Below are positions 25,840 through 33,772 of a DNA stretch of 64,000 nt, in pieces; within the stretch, counting starts at the first letter, position 1; each line of letters starts with the position of its first letter. Location of the stretch: positions 124,001 to 188,000 of the forward strand of contig JBCCBP010000002.1 of the NCBI GenBank assembly GCA_039033995.1. Reading direction: 5' to 3'. A program made the position numbers and the translations under genes. The notes beneath the pieces were generated by a model. That model did not search any database and was not told the DNA's origin. It saw nothing but the letters and a program-made list of their open reading frames with translations. This DNA is from CALBPI01 sp039033995. GTDB lineage: Bacteria; Pseudomonadota; Gammaproteobacteria; Steroidobacterales; Woeseiaceae.

Positions 25840-25855
25840 TGTCAAATTGTTGACA
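25840..25855. promoter_or_regulatory. Perfect 16-bp palindrome downstream of the prp promoter
   Basis: TGTCAA-attg-TTGACA is a perfect inverted repeat in the 5' leader, about 20-35 nt after the expected transcription start. Binding of the encoded GntR protein here would block its own operon. The 10-mer ATTGTTGACA is shared with the upstream site (25783-25792 and 25846-25855). Confidence 0.62.
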
Positions 25856-25910
25856 CATTCGATGGTTTGACGACCGCGCGCACTCAACTAAATCCCCGGT
25901 GTTGCACGCG

Positions 25911-26594
25911 ATGGCACAAACCCGAACCCTGACAGCGACCCTATCGGAACAGGCACTTGAAGCCCTGCAAGCGGATATTGTTGAGGGCGCGCTGCAACCC
26001 GGAGAAAAACTGCGCGAGCCTGAGTTGGCTGCCCGCTACGGCATCAGCCGTGGCCCCCTCCGCGAAGCGATTCGACGCTTGGAAGCTCGCAAGCTGATCC
26101 TCTCAGCGCCGAACACCGGTGCGCGTGTCGTATCGTTGTCAGCAAAACAATTGCTGGAGCTTTATGACATGCGCGAGGCACTTGAAGGTATGACCTGCCG
26201 GCTCGCAGCAAAACATGCAAGCGATGCGGAACTGACCGCGCTGACCGCATTACTCGACCAGCACGAATCGGAACTGGCCGAGACAGACGGCCGAAACTAC
26301 TTCCGCCAGGAAGGTGATCTCGATTTCCACTTTCGCATCGCGCGATGCTCCGGCAACGAGTTGCTCGCCAATATTCTTTGCGTCGATCACTATCATCTAC
26401 TGCGCTTGTACCGTTACAAATTCAGCACCACGCCCGGCCGGCCGGCACGCGCACTGTTTGAGCATCGACGCATTCTTGATGCACTGCGCGAACGCGATGG
26501 CGAACTCGCCGAAATTCTGATGCGAAAGCACATACGTTCGGCGCGCGAGAACCTCAAACGCCAGATCGGCCGACAGTTAAACAAGGAACAATGA
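25911..26594 (+). CDS. GntR-family (FadR-type) regulator of the prp genes
   Basis: About 227 residues with an N-terminal winged helix (ALQPGEKLREPELAARYGISRGPLREAIRRLEA) and an all-helical FCD ligand-binding domain (residues 80-215; DMREALEG, DLDFHFRIARCSGN and HRRILDALRERD). FCD domains bind small organic acids through a metal site. The ATG at 25911 is preferred; a GTG at 25899 is possible. The prpB gene follows after 10 nt, so it very likely controls the operon, answering to methylcitrate or propionyl-CoA products (inference). The classical gammaproteobacterial prp activator is a Fis-type PrpR, but many prp loci have a GntR regulator instead. Confidence 0.9.
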   Translation: MAQTRTLTATLSEQALEALQADIVEGALQPGEKLREPELAARYGISRGPLREAIRRLEARKLILSAPNTGARVVSLSAKQLLELYDMREALEGMTCRLAAKHASDAELTALTALLDQHESELAETDGRNYFRQEGDLDFHFRIARCSGNELLANILCVDHYHLLRLYRYKFSTTPGRPARALFEHRRILDALRERDGELAEILMRKHIRSARENLKRQIGRQLNKEQ

Positions 26595-26604
26595 GGAGCC
26601 ACCT

Positions 26605-27483
26605 ATGAGTAGCGCAGGACAACGTTTCCGCGATGCTATCGCAGCAGAGAAACCACTGCAGATCATCGGCACGATCAATGCCTACAGCGCCATGATGGCT
26701 ACGCAGACCGGTTTCAAAGCGATCTATTTGTCGGGCGCTGGCGTTGCCAATGCCAGCTATGGTCTGCCGGATCTCGGTATGACATCGCTTGAGAACGTCG
26801 TCGAAGACGCGAAACGAATCACCGGCGCCGTCGATACACCGCTGCTCGTGGATATCGACACCGGCTGGGGCGGCGCCTTCAATATTGCGCGCACGATTCG
26901 CGAAATGACCCGCGCCGGCGTAGCCGCGGTCCACCTCGAGGATCAGGTCGGTCAGAAACGCTGTGGACACAGACCCAACAAAGAGCTCGTATCGCAAGCG
27001 GAGATGGTCGACAGAATCAAAGCCGCAGTCGACGCCAAAACGGATGACAGCTTTGTCGTCATGGCGCGCACAGATGCACTCGCCGTGGAAGGCATGGCAC
27101 CGATGCTCGAACGCGTGCAGGCCTATGCGGAGGCCGGCGCCGATGCGATCTTCGCCGAAGCAATGACCGAAATCAGCATGTACACGCAGATCACATCGCT
27201 CGTCGATATACCAGTGCTCGCCAATCTGACCGAATTCGGCATGACCCCTATGTACACCGTCGACGAACTCGCCAGTGTCGACATCGCCATGGCGTTGTAT
27301 CCGCTCTCCGCGTTTCGTGCGATGAATGCCGCGGCCTTGCAGGTTTTCAAAACCATCCGTGAGCAAGGTACTCAGGCCGATGTGATCGACACCATGCAGA
27401 CGCGCATGGAACTCTACGACTTTTTGAATTATCACGAGTTCGAGCAAACGCTCGATAAGCTGTTCGGCGAGAAACAGCGCTAG
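26605..27483 (+). CDS. prpB: 2-methylisocitrate lyase PrpB
   Basis: A 292-residue isocitrate lyase / PEP mutase superfamily enzyme that splits 2-methylisocitrate to pyruvate and succinate, the last step of the methylcitrate cycle. DIDTGWGG (residues 83-90) supplies the metal site, and Cys120 in KRCGHRPNK is the catalytic cysteine motif. GAGGAG lies about 6 nt before the ATG. It is the first structural gene after the GntR regulator and is followed by prpC after 32 nt. The length matches PrpB of other proteobacteria. Confidence 0.95.
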   Translation: MSSAGQRFRDAIAAEKPLQIIGTINAYSAMMATQTGFKAIYLSGAGVANASYGLPDLGMTSLENVVEDAKRITGAVDTPLLVDIDTGWGGAFNIARTIREMTRAGVAAVHLEDQVGQKRCGHRPNKELVSQAEMVDRIKAAVDAKTDDSFVVMARTDALAVEGMAPMLERVQAYAEAGADAIFAEAMTEISMYTQITSLVDIPVLANLTEFGMTPMYTVDELASVDIAMALYPLSAFRAMNAAALQVFKTIREQGTQADVIDTMQTRMELYDFLNYHEFEQTLDKLFGEKQR

Positions 27484-27515
27484 TTATCAACAAACAGCGA
27501 CGAAGGATCCAATCG

Positions 27516-28640
27516 ATGGTTGACAAGAAACTGGGTGGCGCAGGATTACGCGGCCAGAGCGCAGGAGAAACGAAACTTTGCACGGTCGGTGTATCGGGCA
27601 GTGGTCTCACCTATTGCGGTTACGACATTTCAGAACTGGCGGAGCACGCCACGTTTGAGGAAGTTGCGTGGTTACTGTTCCACGGTGAACTACCCAATCG
27701 CCAGGAACTCGACGACTACAAAACGCGTCTGCGCTGCCTTCGCGAGTTACCACAAGCGCTGCGTGACGTTTTGGAGCGCATACCTGCCGACGCGCATCCG
27801 ATGGATGTCATGAGAACCGGTTGCTCGATGCTCGGTAACCTAGAGACAGAAGCGGACTTCAGCGAGCAACAAGCCGCGGCGGATCGCCTACTCGCGACAC
27901 TACCTGCGATCATTACGTACTGGTATCGCTACAGTCACGACGGCATTCGCATTGACACCGCGACCGATGACGACAACATCGCGAGCCAGTTCCTGCATCT
28001 GTTACACGGCGAAAAGCCGAGCGAACTGTATCAGCGTGTCATGGATGTTTCGCTGATTCTCTACGCTGAGCACGAGTTTAATGCTTCAACGTTTACGGCC
28101 CGGGTATGTGCGTCGACGCTGTCCGATATGCACAGCTGCATTACCGGCGCTATCGGCTCGCTGCGTGGCCCATTGCATGGTGGTGCCAACGAGGCTGCGA
28201 TGGATTTGATCGACAGCTTCGATAGCGTCGAGGCGGCACAACAAGGCATTCGCGATGCGCTGGCACGTAAGGACAAGATCATGGGCTTCGGCCATGCCGT
28301 CTATCGCACCAGCGATCCGCGCAATGCGCTCATCAAGCGCTGGTCAGAAGAATTGGCCAAGACTGTTGGTGATGACAAGATTTTCCCGATCTCGTGCGCC
28401 ATCGAGAAAATGATGTGGGATGAGAAAAAGCTGTTCCCGAACGCGGATTTTTTCCACGCCTCGTCCTATCGATTTATGGGTATCCCCACGAAACTGTTCA
28501 CACCGATTTTCGTCATGTCGCGTTTGACCGGTTGGGCAGCGCATGTCATGGAGCAGCGTAGTAACAATCGCATTATTCGTCCGAGTGCGGACTACGTCGG
28601 TCCCGACGCACGCCGCTACGTGAGTATCGAAAACCGTTAA
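27516..28640 (+). CDS. prpC: 2-methylcitrate synthase PrpC
   Basis: A 374-residue citrate synthase-family protein that joins propionyl-CoA and oxaloacetate. Characteristic regions are GLTYCGYDISELAE (28-41), LRGPLHGGANE (near 215) and GFGHAVYRTSDPRN (near 253) with active-site histidines, and SYRFMGIPTKLFTPIF near 320. The position between prpB and prpD makes methylcitrate synthase much more likely than housekeeping citrate synthase, and the size is that of PrpC. AAGGA precedes the ATG. Confidence 0.94.
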   Translation: MVDKKLGGAGLRGQSAGETKLCTVGVSGSGLTYCGYDISELAEHATFEEVAWLLFHGELPNRQELDDYKTRLRCLRELPQALRDVLERIPADAHPMDVMRTGCSMLGNLETEADFSEQQAAADRLLATLPAIITYWYRYSHDGIRIDTATDDDNIASQFLHLLHGEKPSELYQRVMDVSLILYAEHEFNASTFTARVCASTLSDMHSCITGAIGSLRGPLHGGANEAAMDLIDSFDSVEAAQQGIRDALARKDKIMGFGHAVYRTSDPRNALIKRWSEELAKTVGDDKIFPISCAIEKMMWDEKKLFPNADFFHASSYRFMGIPTKLFTPIFVMSRLTGWAAHVMEQRSNNRIIRPSADYVGPDARRYVSIENR

Positions 28641-28658
28641 TCCAGAGAGCACAACACT

Positions 28659-30104
28659 ATGAGCAACAGAGTCGAAACCAACGTCAGACCCGACCCCGAT
28701 CAGGAGCTTGTCCGCCTGGCAAACTATGTCGCGGAGCATGAGATCACCAGTGACCTCGCTTACGAGACTGCACGTTACTGCCTGATGGATACACTGGGTT
28801 GCGGATTCCTCGCCCTGTCCTTCCCCGAGTGTGCCAAACACATCGGACCGCTCGTGCCGGGTACGATTGTACCGAACGGCGCGAAAGTGCCGGGAACGCA
28901 ACATGTTATGGACCCGGTCAAAACGGCCTGGGACATTGGCTGCATGATTCGCTGGCTGGACTTTAACGACACCTGGCTGGCCGCCGAATGGGGCCACCCG
29001 TCGGATAACCTCGGTGGCATCCTGGCTGTTGCAGATTTCCTGAGCCGCCAGAACATCGCCGAAGGTAAAGCGCCGCTAACGATGCGCGATGTGTTGACCG
29101 CGATGATCAAGGCCCATGAAATTCAAGGTGTGCTCGCACTCGACAACAGTTTCAATCGCGTCGGCCTCGATCACGTCTTGCTCGTGCGTGTGGCCTCAAC
29201 CGCGGTCGTCACGAAAATGCTCGGCGGCAGCGAATCACAAATCATTGACGCGCTGTCGCATGCCTGGGTGGATGGATCATCCTTGCGCACCTACCGCCAT
29301 GCACCGAACGCCGGCCCGCGTAAGTCTTGGGCAGCGGGAGATGCAACCAGCCGCGCGGTACGCCTGGCGATGCTGGTCATGAAAGGCGAGATTGGCTATC
29401 CCAGTGTTTTGACGGCACCGACCTGGGGCTTTTACGACGTGTCCTTCAAAGGCAAGCCGTTCTCATTCCAGCGTGATCTGGATGCCTACGTCATGGAGCA
29501 CGTCTTATTCAAAATCTCATTCCCGGCTGAATTCCACGCACAGACGGCTGTCGAGGCGGCGGTGCAACTGCACCCGCAAGTCGCGAACCGGCTGGATGAC
29601 ATCGACAAGATCGTCATCACGACGCATGAGTCTGCGATTCGCATCATCAGCAAATCCGGCGCGCTGAATAATCCCGCCGACCGTGATCACTGTCTTCAAT
29701 ACATGGTGGCCATTGGCTTGTTGAAAGGTGACCTGGTCGCGGAAGACTACGAAGACGACGTCGCTGCTGACCCGCGTGTCGATGCGTTACGCGAATTGAT
29801 GCATATCGAGGAAGATGAGCGTTATAGCCGCGAATATCACGAGCCGGAAAAACGCTCGATCGCCAACGCGATGCAGGTGTTCTTCAAGGATGGCAGCAGT
29901 ACCGACCGCATCGAAATCGAGTATCCGATCGGTCACCGGCGTCGACGCGAAGAAGGGATCCCGGTGTTGGAAGCCAAGTTTGCGCGCAACCTGGCGACGC
30001 GTTTCCCCGCGGCACAAACCGCTCGCATCGTTGAGATGTGTAGCGACCAGCAGCGTCTCGAGTCAACGTCAGTCACCGACTTCGTCGACGCGATGGTGAT
30101 CTGA
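28659..30104 (+). CDS. prpD: 2-methylcitrate dehydratase PrpD
   Basis: A 481-residue MmgE/PrpD-family enzyme that dehydrates 2-methylcitrate to 2-methyl-cis-aconitate. Landmarks are RYCLMDTLGCGFLAL (residues 42-56), IRWLDFNDTWLAAEWGHPSDNLGGILA near 97-123, and KISFPAEFHAQTAVEAA near 285. It ends the operon: a strong terminator begins 30 nt after its stop. There is no acnD-prpF pair in the operon. The hydration of methylaconitate must therefore use a general aconitase encoded elsewhere. Confidence 0.95.
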   Translation: MSNRVETNVRPDPDQELVRLANYVAEHEITSDLAYETARYCLMDTLGCGFLALSFPECAKHIGPLVPGTIVPNGAKVPGTQHVMDPVKTAWDIGCMIRWLDFNDTWLAAEWGHPSDNLGGILAVADFLSRQNIAEGKAPLTMRDVLTAMIKAHEIQGVLALDNSFNRVGLDHVLLVRVASTAVVTKMLGGSESQIIDALSHAWVDGSSLRTYRHAPNAGPRKSWAAGDATSRAVRLAMLVMKGEIGYPSVLTAPTWGFYDVSFKGKPFSFQRDLDAYVMEHVLFKISFPAEFHAQTAVEAAVQLHPQVANRLDDIDKIVITTHESAIRIISKSGALNNPADRDHCLQYMVAIGLLKGDLVAEDYEDDVAADPRVDALRELMHIEEDERYSREYHEPEKRSIANAMQVFFKDGSSTDRIEIEYPIGHRRRREEGIPVLEAKFARNLATRFPAAQTARIVEMCSDQQRLESTSVTDFVDAMVI

Positions 30105-30133
30105 TCACCATCGGTGGCTTGGCTACGCTAATC

Positions 30134-30164
30134 AACGCCCCGCCCGAAAAGCGGGGCGTTTTTT
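30134..30164 (+). terminator. Rho-independent terminator of the prp operon
   Basis: A perfect 10-bp stem, AACGCCCCGC (30134-30143) with GCGGGGCGTT (30151-30160), a 7-nt loop and a following TTTTATT. It sits 30 nt after the prpD stop. The reverse direction lacks a T-tract, so it serves the + strand. Confidence 0.92.
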
Positions 30165-32628
30165 ATTGCAGCAATTGCGCGCTATCGCAATGCCAACACG
30201 TATCGCCAATCGGAGAACCTGGTGGAATCTCAACGTCGATACCACTACCTTCTCCAAGCACATCGTTTCCTTCGAGATGCGCCTGGATCCAGTGTTTTAA
30301 CCAGCCCCGGGTTTCCGCACTGGTCGCACCCAGTCCGCCGCGACGACCCAGCCGATCAATCAACGCACTTAGTCGATAGCGCGCGGCGGAGCGCACCGAC
30401 AAGGCGGCATTGCCGTCGTTGTCGAGATGCATCAGTTGTCGCACATATTGCGACTGAACCGCATGTCGCTCCGGGCCGGCACTGCCAACGAACACTTCAG
30501 ACTCAATGGCATCGAGGACGTTTGCGACGGACAGCATATCCGCGTTGTTGGCATGTTGCTGAGCAACACGACCGAGACGCTCTGCATTGAGCAATGCACC
30601 GAGCGTGATCCGCGCGGCTGCAGCGGCAGCCTGTGCTGTATCAAAGGCGACGCCTAAACGACTGTCGATGCGCTCCCGCCCCATGATCGGCTCGCGCGCG
30701 TACATTGGCGGCAACAACAGCGCAGTGATGTCGGATGGCAAGGTCAACGCGTCTTCTGACAGTGTGGCGGCAACCGCGGCAGTCGCGGCGCGCTGACGTT
30801 CGGCCGCAACCGGCGCCATGATGCTTGAGTCTTTACCATGCAACGCGTAGTCAAACTGGTATCCACCTACCAACTTGGCAGCGGCGAGCGTCTGGTAACG
30901 GTGATAGAGATAAATCGGCGCGAGTATCGTCCGAAGATCAGACTGTGCCTGGCCGGACAACAATACACGAGCACCGAAATTCTCCAGCGCCAGATTCCGG
31001 ACCGCCATGACTTCTGTGAGTTCGTCGAGCGGATCCCCGCCGTTGTCCCAGAGACTCCCGCGCGGATGCGCGGCGCCCACCGGACGCGCGTGCTGATCTG
31101 CCACAAAATGTAAGCCGCTGCGATAGGCTTCTGTCACCAAACCGTCCAACCATTGTTGCTCCGGCACTGTGGTTGGCGCCTCGCCATACAACCACTGCAC
31201 GGTGAAGTTGTCCCAGCGACCTATTTCGTTGGTATAAACCGATGAGAAATCCATGCGGCCCTCTTGCGCGCGCACAAGCGGTGCCGGGTAGTCCATCACC
31301 GACGCGCGATCGTCGGCACTCGCCGCCATGTTATGCGCGAAACCCAAAGCATGTCCCACCTCGTGGGCTGCAAGCTGGCGAATGCGCGCGAGCGACAAGA
31401 CGATCGGGTCTGTCGCATCACCGGAATTGAGACGCTCACGACCTGCCAGGCCCTCGAAGATCATGCGGTCTTGTCGTACGCGCTGACTGCCGAGAATGAC
31501 CAGACCCTTGAGCATTTCGCCCGTACGCGGATCGTGAATACCACCACCATACGACCAGCCACGTGTTTGGCGGTGTACCCATTGGATGACGTTGTAGCGA
31601 ATATCCAGTGGATGTGCGCCCTCTGGCAACAGCTTGACCTGGTAACCATCGACGAACCCGGCGGCATCGAACGCCGCCGACCACCAACCCGCACCGGCCA
31701 GCAAAGCATCCCGAATTTCGGGTGGCGCGCCGCGATCGACGTAGAACACGATCGGTTGTTTCACTGCGCTACGATCAGCGAACGAATCGACCTTCTGGAG
31801 TCGGAAACGTCTGGCCAGTCGTCGTACCAGCGACTGATCGAGCGGCTGGCTGAAATCATAAAACGGTACATCGATGACTGCCGCGCGTTGATCGTTGAAG
31901 CGCATCTTGTAACCAGCATCGGGCAAGCGCACAAACGAATGATGGACCGACAATGTGACGGCACGCGGATCGGCCGCGGTGGCTCGGACCTCGGGCCCGG
32001 GACTGTCGCTCGCGAAGGTCAGACTCGCTTCGAGTTCAACATTGTTGGGAAACGCCAGCTGCTGGCCTTCGACCAGACTGCGGTCGTGATCCAGCCCGAA
32101 GCGCCCTTGTTCTGCCTGCGCAAGCCATGTACCGATACCGAGGCTGTCGCGCTTGATAAATCCGGCGAGGTCGACCAGCACAGCGCCGTCGCTACGACGC
32201 GCTAAAACTGGCGTGGTCCAGAGGATCGATTGCGCGAAGCTCTGGGCGACCGCTTTGCGCTCATAGGGATTATCACTCGACGCGCGATAGCGCATGTTGC
32301 GCGCCTGCACGACCAGCCGCCCGGATGCAACGCGCATATCCAGAATCTGACTATCCTGCCAGGCACCACGATCCAGGCCGACAGGGTTGGAACCAAGGCC
32401 ACTGGCGAGTGCGCTCGCATAGATCACCGACAAAACAGCACCGGATTCGTCTGGCTTCGGCAAGGTGGCCAGAAGTTGATCACTCTGCGTATCGACGTGA
32501 ATATCAAACAGCCCACGTTGCGTCGCTTTACCGGCGACCATCGTTGCGTAGTCTTCCGCACGCGCACTGCCGAGCAGCATCAGGGCACTGAGCCATACGC
32601 CAGCGCTGTAAATCCACAGTTTTATCAT
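30163..32628 (-). CDS. Secreted zinc-dependent metalloprotease (metzincin-like)
   Basis: An 821-residue exported protein with a signal peptide (residues 1-24, cleavage after ARA). The zinc motif HEVGHALGFAH at 422-432 is the HExxHxxGxxH metzincin type, and a methionine follows soon after (SVMDYPAP, a Met-turn). The N-terminal region resembles DUF5117 and the region after the motif DUF4953, the usual build of this family of large bacterial metalloproteases. The C-terminus holds an isolated CWHC pair 9 residues before the end. It converges on the prp operon, its stop lying inside the T-run of the prp terminator. A role in extracellular protein breakdown is likely. Confidence 0.88.
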   Translation of the reverse strand: MIKLWIYSAGVWLSALMLLGSARAEDYATMVAGKATQRGLFDIHVDTQSDQLLATLPKPDESGAVLSVIYASALASGLGSNPVGLDRGAWQDSQILDMRVASGRLVVQARNMRYRASSDNPYERKAVAQSFAQSILWTTPVLARRSDGAVLVDLAGFIKRDSLGIGTWLAQAEQGRFGLDHDRSLVEGQQLAFPNNVELEASLTFASDSPGPEVRATAADPRAVTLSVHHSFVRLPDAGYKMRFNDQRAAVIDVPFYDFSQPLDQSLVRRLARRFRLQKVDSFADRSAVKQPIVFYVDRGAPPEIRDALLAGAGWWSAAFDAAGFVDGYQVKLLPEGAHPLDIRYNVIQWVHRQTRGWSYGGGIHDPRTGEMLKGLVILGSQRVRQDRMIFEGLAGRERLNSGDATDPIVLSLARIRQLAAHEVGHALGFAHNMAASADDRASVMDYPAPLVRAQEGRMDFSSVYTNEIGRWDNFTVQWLYGEAPTTVPEQQWLDGLVTEAYRSGLHFVADQHARPVGAAHPRGSLWDNGGDPLDELTEVMAVRNLALENFGARVLLSGQAQSDLRTILAPIYLYHRYQTLAAAKLVGGYQFDYALHGKDSSIMAPVAAERQRAATAAVAATLSEDALTLPSDITALLLPPMYAREPIMGRERIDSRLGVAFDTAQAAAAAARITLGALLNAERLGRVAQQHANNADMLSVANVLDAIESEVFVGSAGPERHAVQSQYVRQLMHLDNDGNAALSVRSAARYRLSALIDRLGRRGGLGATSAETRGWLKHWIQAHLEGNDVLGEGSGIDVEIPPGSPIGDTCWHCDSAQLLQ

Positions 32629-32643
32629 TCTGAAACCCTTTTG

Positions 32644-33330
32644 CTACCAGCGCCGCAGACGCCCCACTGAAAACACATGCGATACCTGCTCGCCATCCCA
32701 AACATAACGCAGGTGTTTACCCTGGCGAGGCAATGACACAGCGCCCGGCACAAAAGCCGCGACACATTCTCCCCCATCACGCCGGGCACTGCGATACACA
32801 AATCCATCGCAGCCATCGTCGCGACGCTCGGCGGCGAACCGCTGCGCTGACGGCCAGGTTGACAAGGCCGGCTGTTGATACCGCTGCCAGCGGGCCGGCC
32901 GCAGATCTTCGAGACGCCGCGCCACCGTGCCGACATAAACCCGCATATCGAGTTCTATGGGCGGCTCCTGCGTTGCGCGCAAACGGCGCTCATTGTGGAA
33001 CACCGTCTCGGCAATCGCGGTGTCTTCGTCCAATCCGGCGTAATACACGCCATAGTCGCCATTACTAAATCGGCTCTTGTTACCAATGTGCGTAAACGCA
33101 GCCATGACCACAGTAGCACCCGGCCCGGTCACCCAATGCGATTTGGGCAGCAGATGTAAATTGCCCAACTCCGCCTGAAGTCGGTCGTTGGTCAGCGATT
33201 CGATGGCGTACAGAACTTCTAGATCATCTGCTGAAACCAGCGACTCTAGTACGTTGATCGGCGGGAAGCGAGATGGAATGATGCGATACTGTCGATGCCC
33301 GATAAGGTCTTTGCGACGCGGTTTATCCAC
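32644..33330 (-). CDS. RES-domain toxin (NAD+-degrading type)
   Basis: About 228 residues of RES-domain protein. RES toxins deplete NAD+ and arrest growth; conserved Arg, Tyr and Glu residues lie in HRQYRIIPSRFP, GDYGVYYAGLDEDTAIAETVFH and nearby segments. The likely start is GTG at 33330, which overlaps the antitoxin stop by 8 nt (GTGGATAA), giving coupled translation; a longer reading would begin at 33381. The antitoxin gene is directly upstream, the usual order for Xre-RES modules. Confidence 0.88.
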   Translation of the reverse strand: MDKPRRKDLIGHRQYRIIPSRFPPINVLESLVSADDLEVLYAIESLTNDRLQAELGNLHLLPKSHWVTGPGATVVMAAFTHIGNKSRFSNGDYGVYYAGLDEDTAIAETVFHNERRLRATQEPPIELDMRVYVGTVARRLEDLRPARWQRYQQPALSTWPSAQRFAAERRDDGCDGFVYRSARRDGGECVAAFVPGAVSLPRQGKHLRYVWDGEQVSHVFSVGRLRRW

Positions 33331-33736
33331 GCCAGGCGTCCAGATAACGCCGAACCTCGTACAAATGTTCAACATTGCCACGCAGCATCACTGCCAGCGC
33401 CGACTGACCATCGAAATCCGAATTCTCGCGTCGCAGATAACCGTCCGCTCGTTCAGTGACCGGAAACAGAATGTGTAGCGCTTTGTAGATGCCGACCATG
33501 ACACTGATTCGCTCCACCGTGTCGCGGGGTATGTTAGCGACACGACCCTGTTTCCAGCGGTAATACGTGCTCTCGCTCGGACTACCGAGCAGCACTTGCG
33601 CCTCTTCACGTCGCAATTGCCAGTGTTCGGCCAGCGAAAAAAAGGCCTGCAGCGATACGCGCGCGACCTCCTGCTCGTCGAAGGCATCAATCGACGCCGC
33701 TGAGCGACGAATCATGGACAGACTAGTTGTATTCAT
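33323..33736 (-). CDS. Xre/ParS-type (DUF2384) antitoxin
   Basis: A 137-residue antitoxin. The central part has a helix-turn-helix (LRREEAQVLLGSPSESTYYRWKQG) and the C-terminal part has the ParS/MbcA-type segment (YKALHILFPVTERADGYLRR, then LRGNVEHLYEVRRYLDAW) that plugs the toxin active site. It stands upstream of the RES toxin with an 8-nt overlap. The ATG at 33736 coincides with the predicted transcription start, so the message may be leaderless; an internal ATG at 33715 has no ribosome binding site. Confidence 0.88.
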   Translation of the reverse strand: MNTTSLSMIRRSAASIDAFDEQEVARVSLQAFFSLAEHWQLRREEAQVLLGSPSESTYYRWKQGRVANIPRDTVERISVMVGIYKALHILFPVTERADGYLRRENSDFDGQSALAVMLRGNVEHLYEVRRYLDAWRG

Positions 33737-33772
33737 ATGACAATAATACGAGAATTTTTATCATTTGACAAT
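33733..33772. promoter_or_regulatory. Promoter and paired repeats of the RES/Xre operon
   Basis: On the - strand TTGTCA (33771-33766), a 17-nt spacer and TATTAT (33748-33743) form a strong sigma-70 promoter. Two near-identical 12-mers, TCATATGACAAT (33733-33744) and TCATTTGACAAT (33761-33772), read on the + strand, cover the start codon and the -35 box with 28-bp spacing. They are the likely antitoxin operator. The region is clearly AT-rich compared with its surroundings. Confidence 0.72.

Noticed and set aside
25840..25880. TTGACA at 25850 as a second -35 box
   Set aside because: No -10 sequence occurs at the right distance; the hexamer is one arm of the palindrome.
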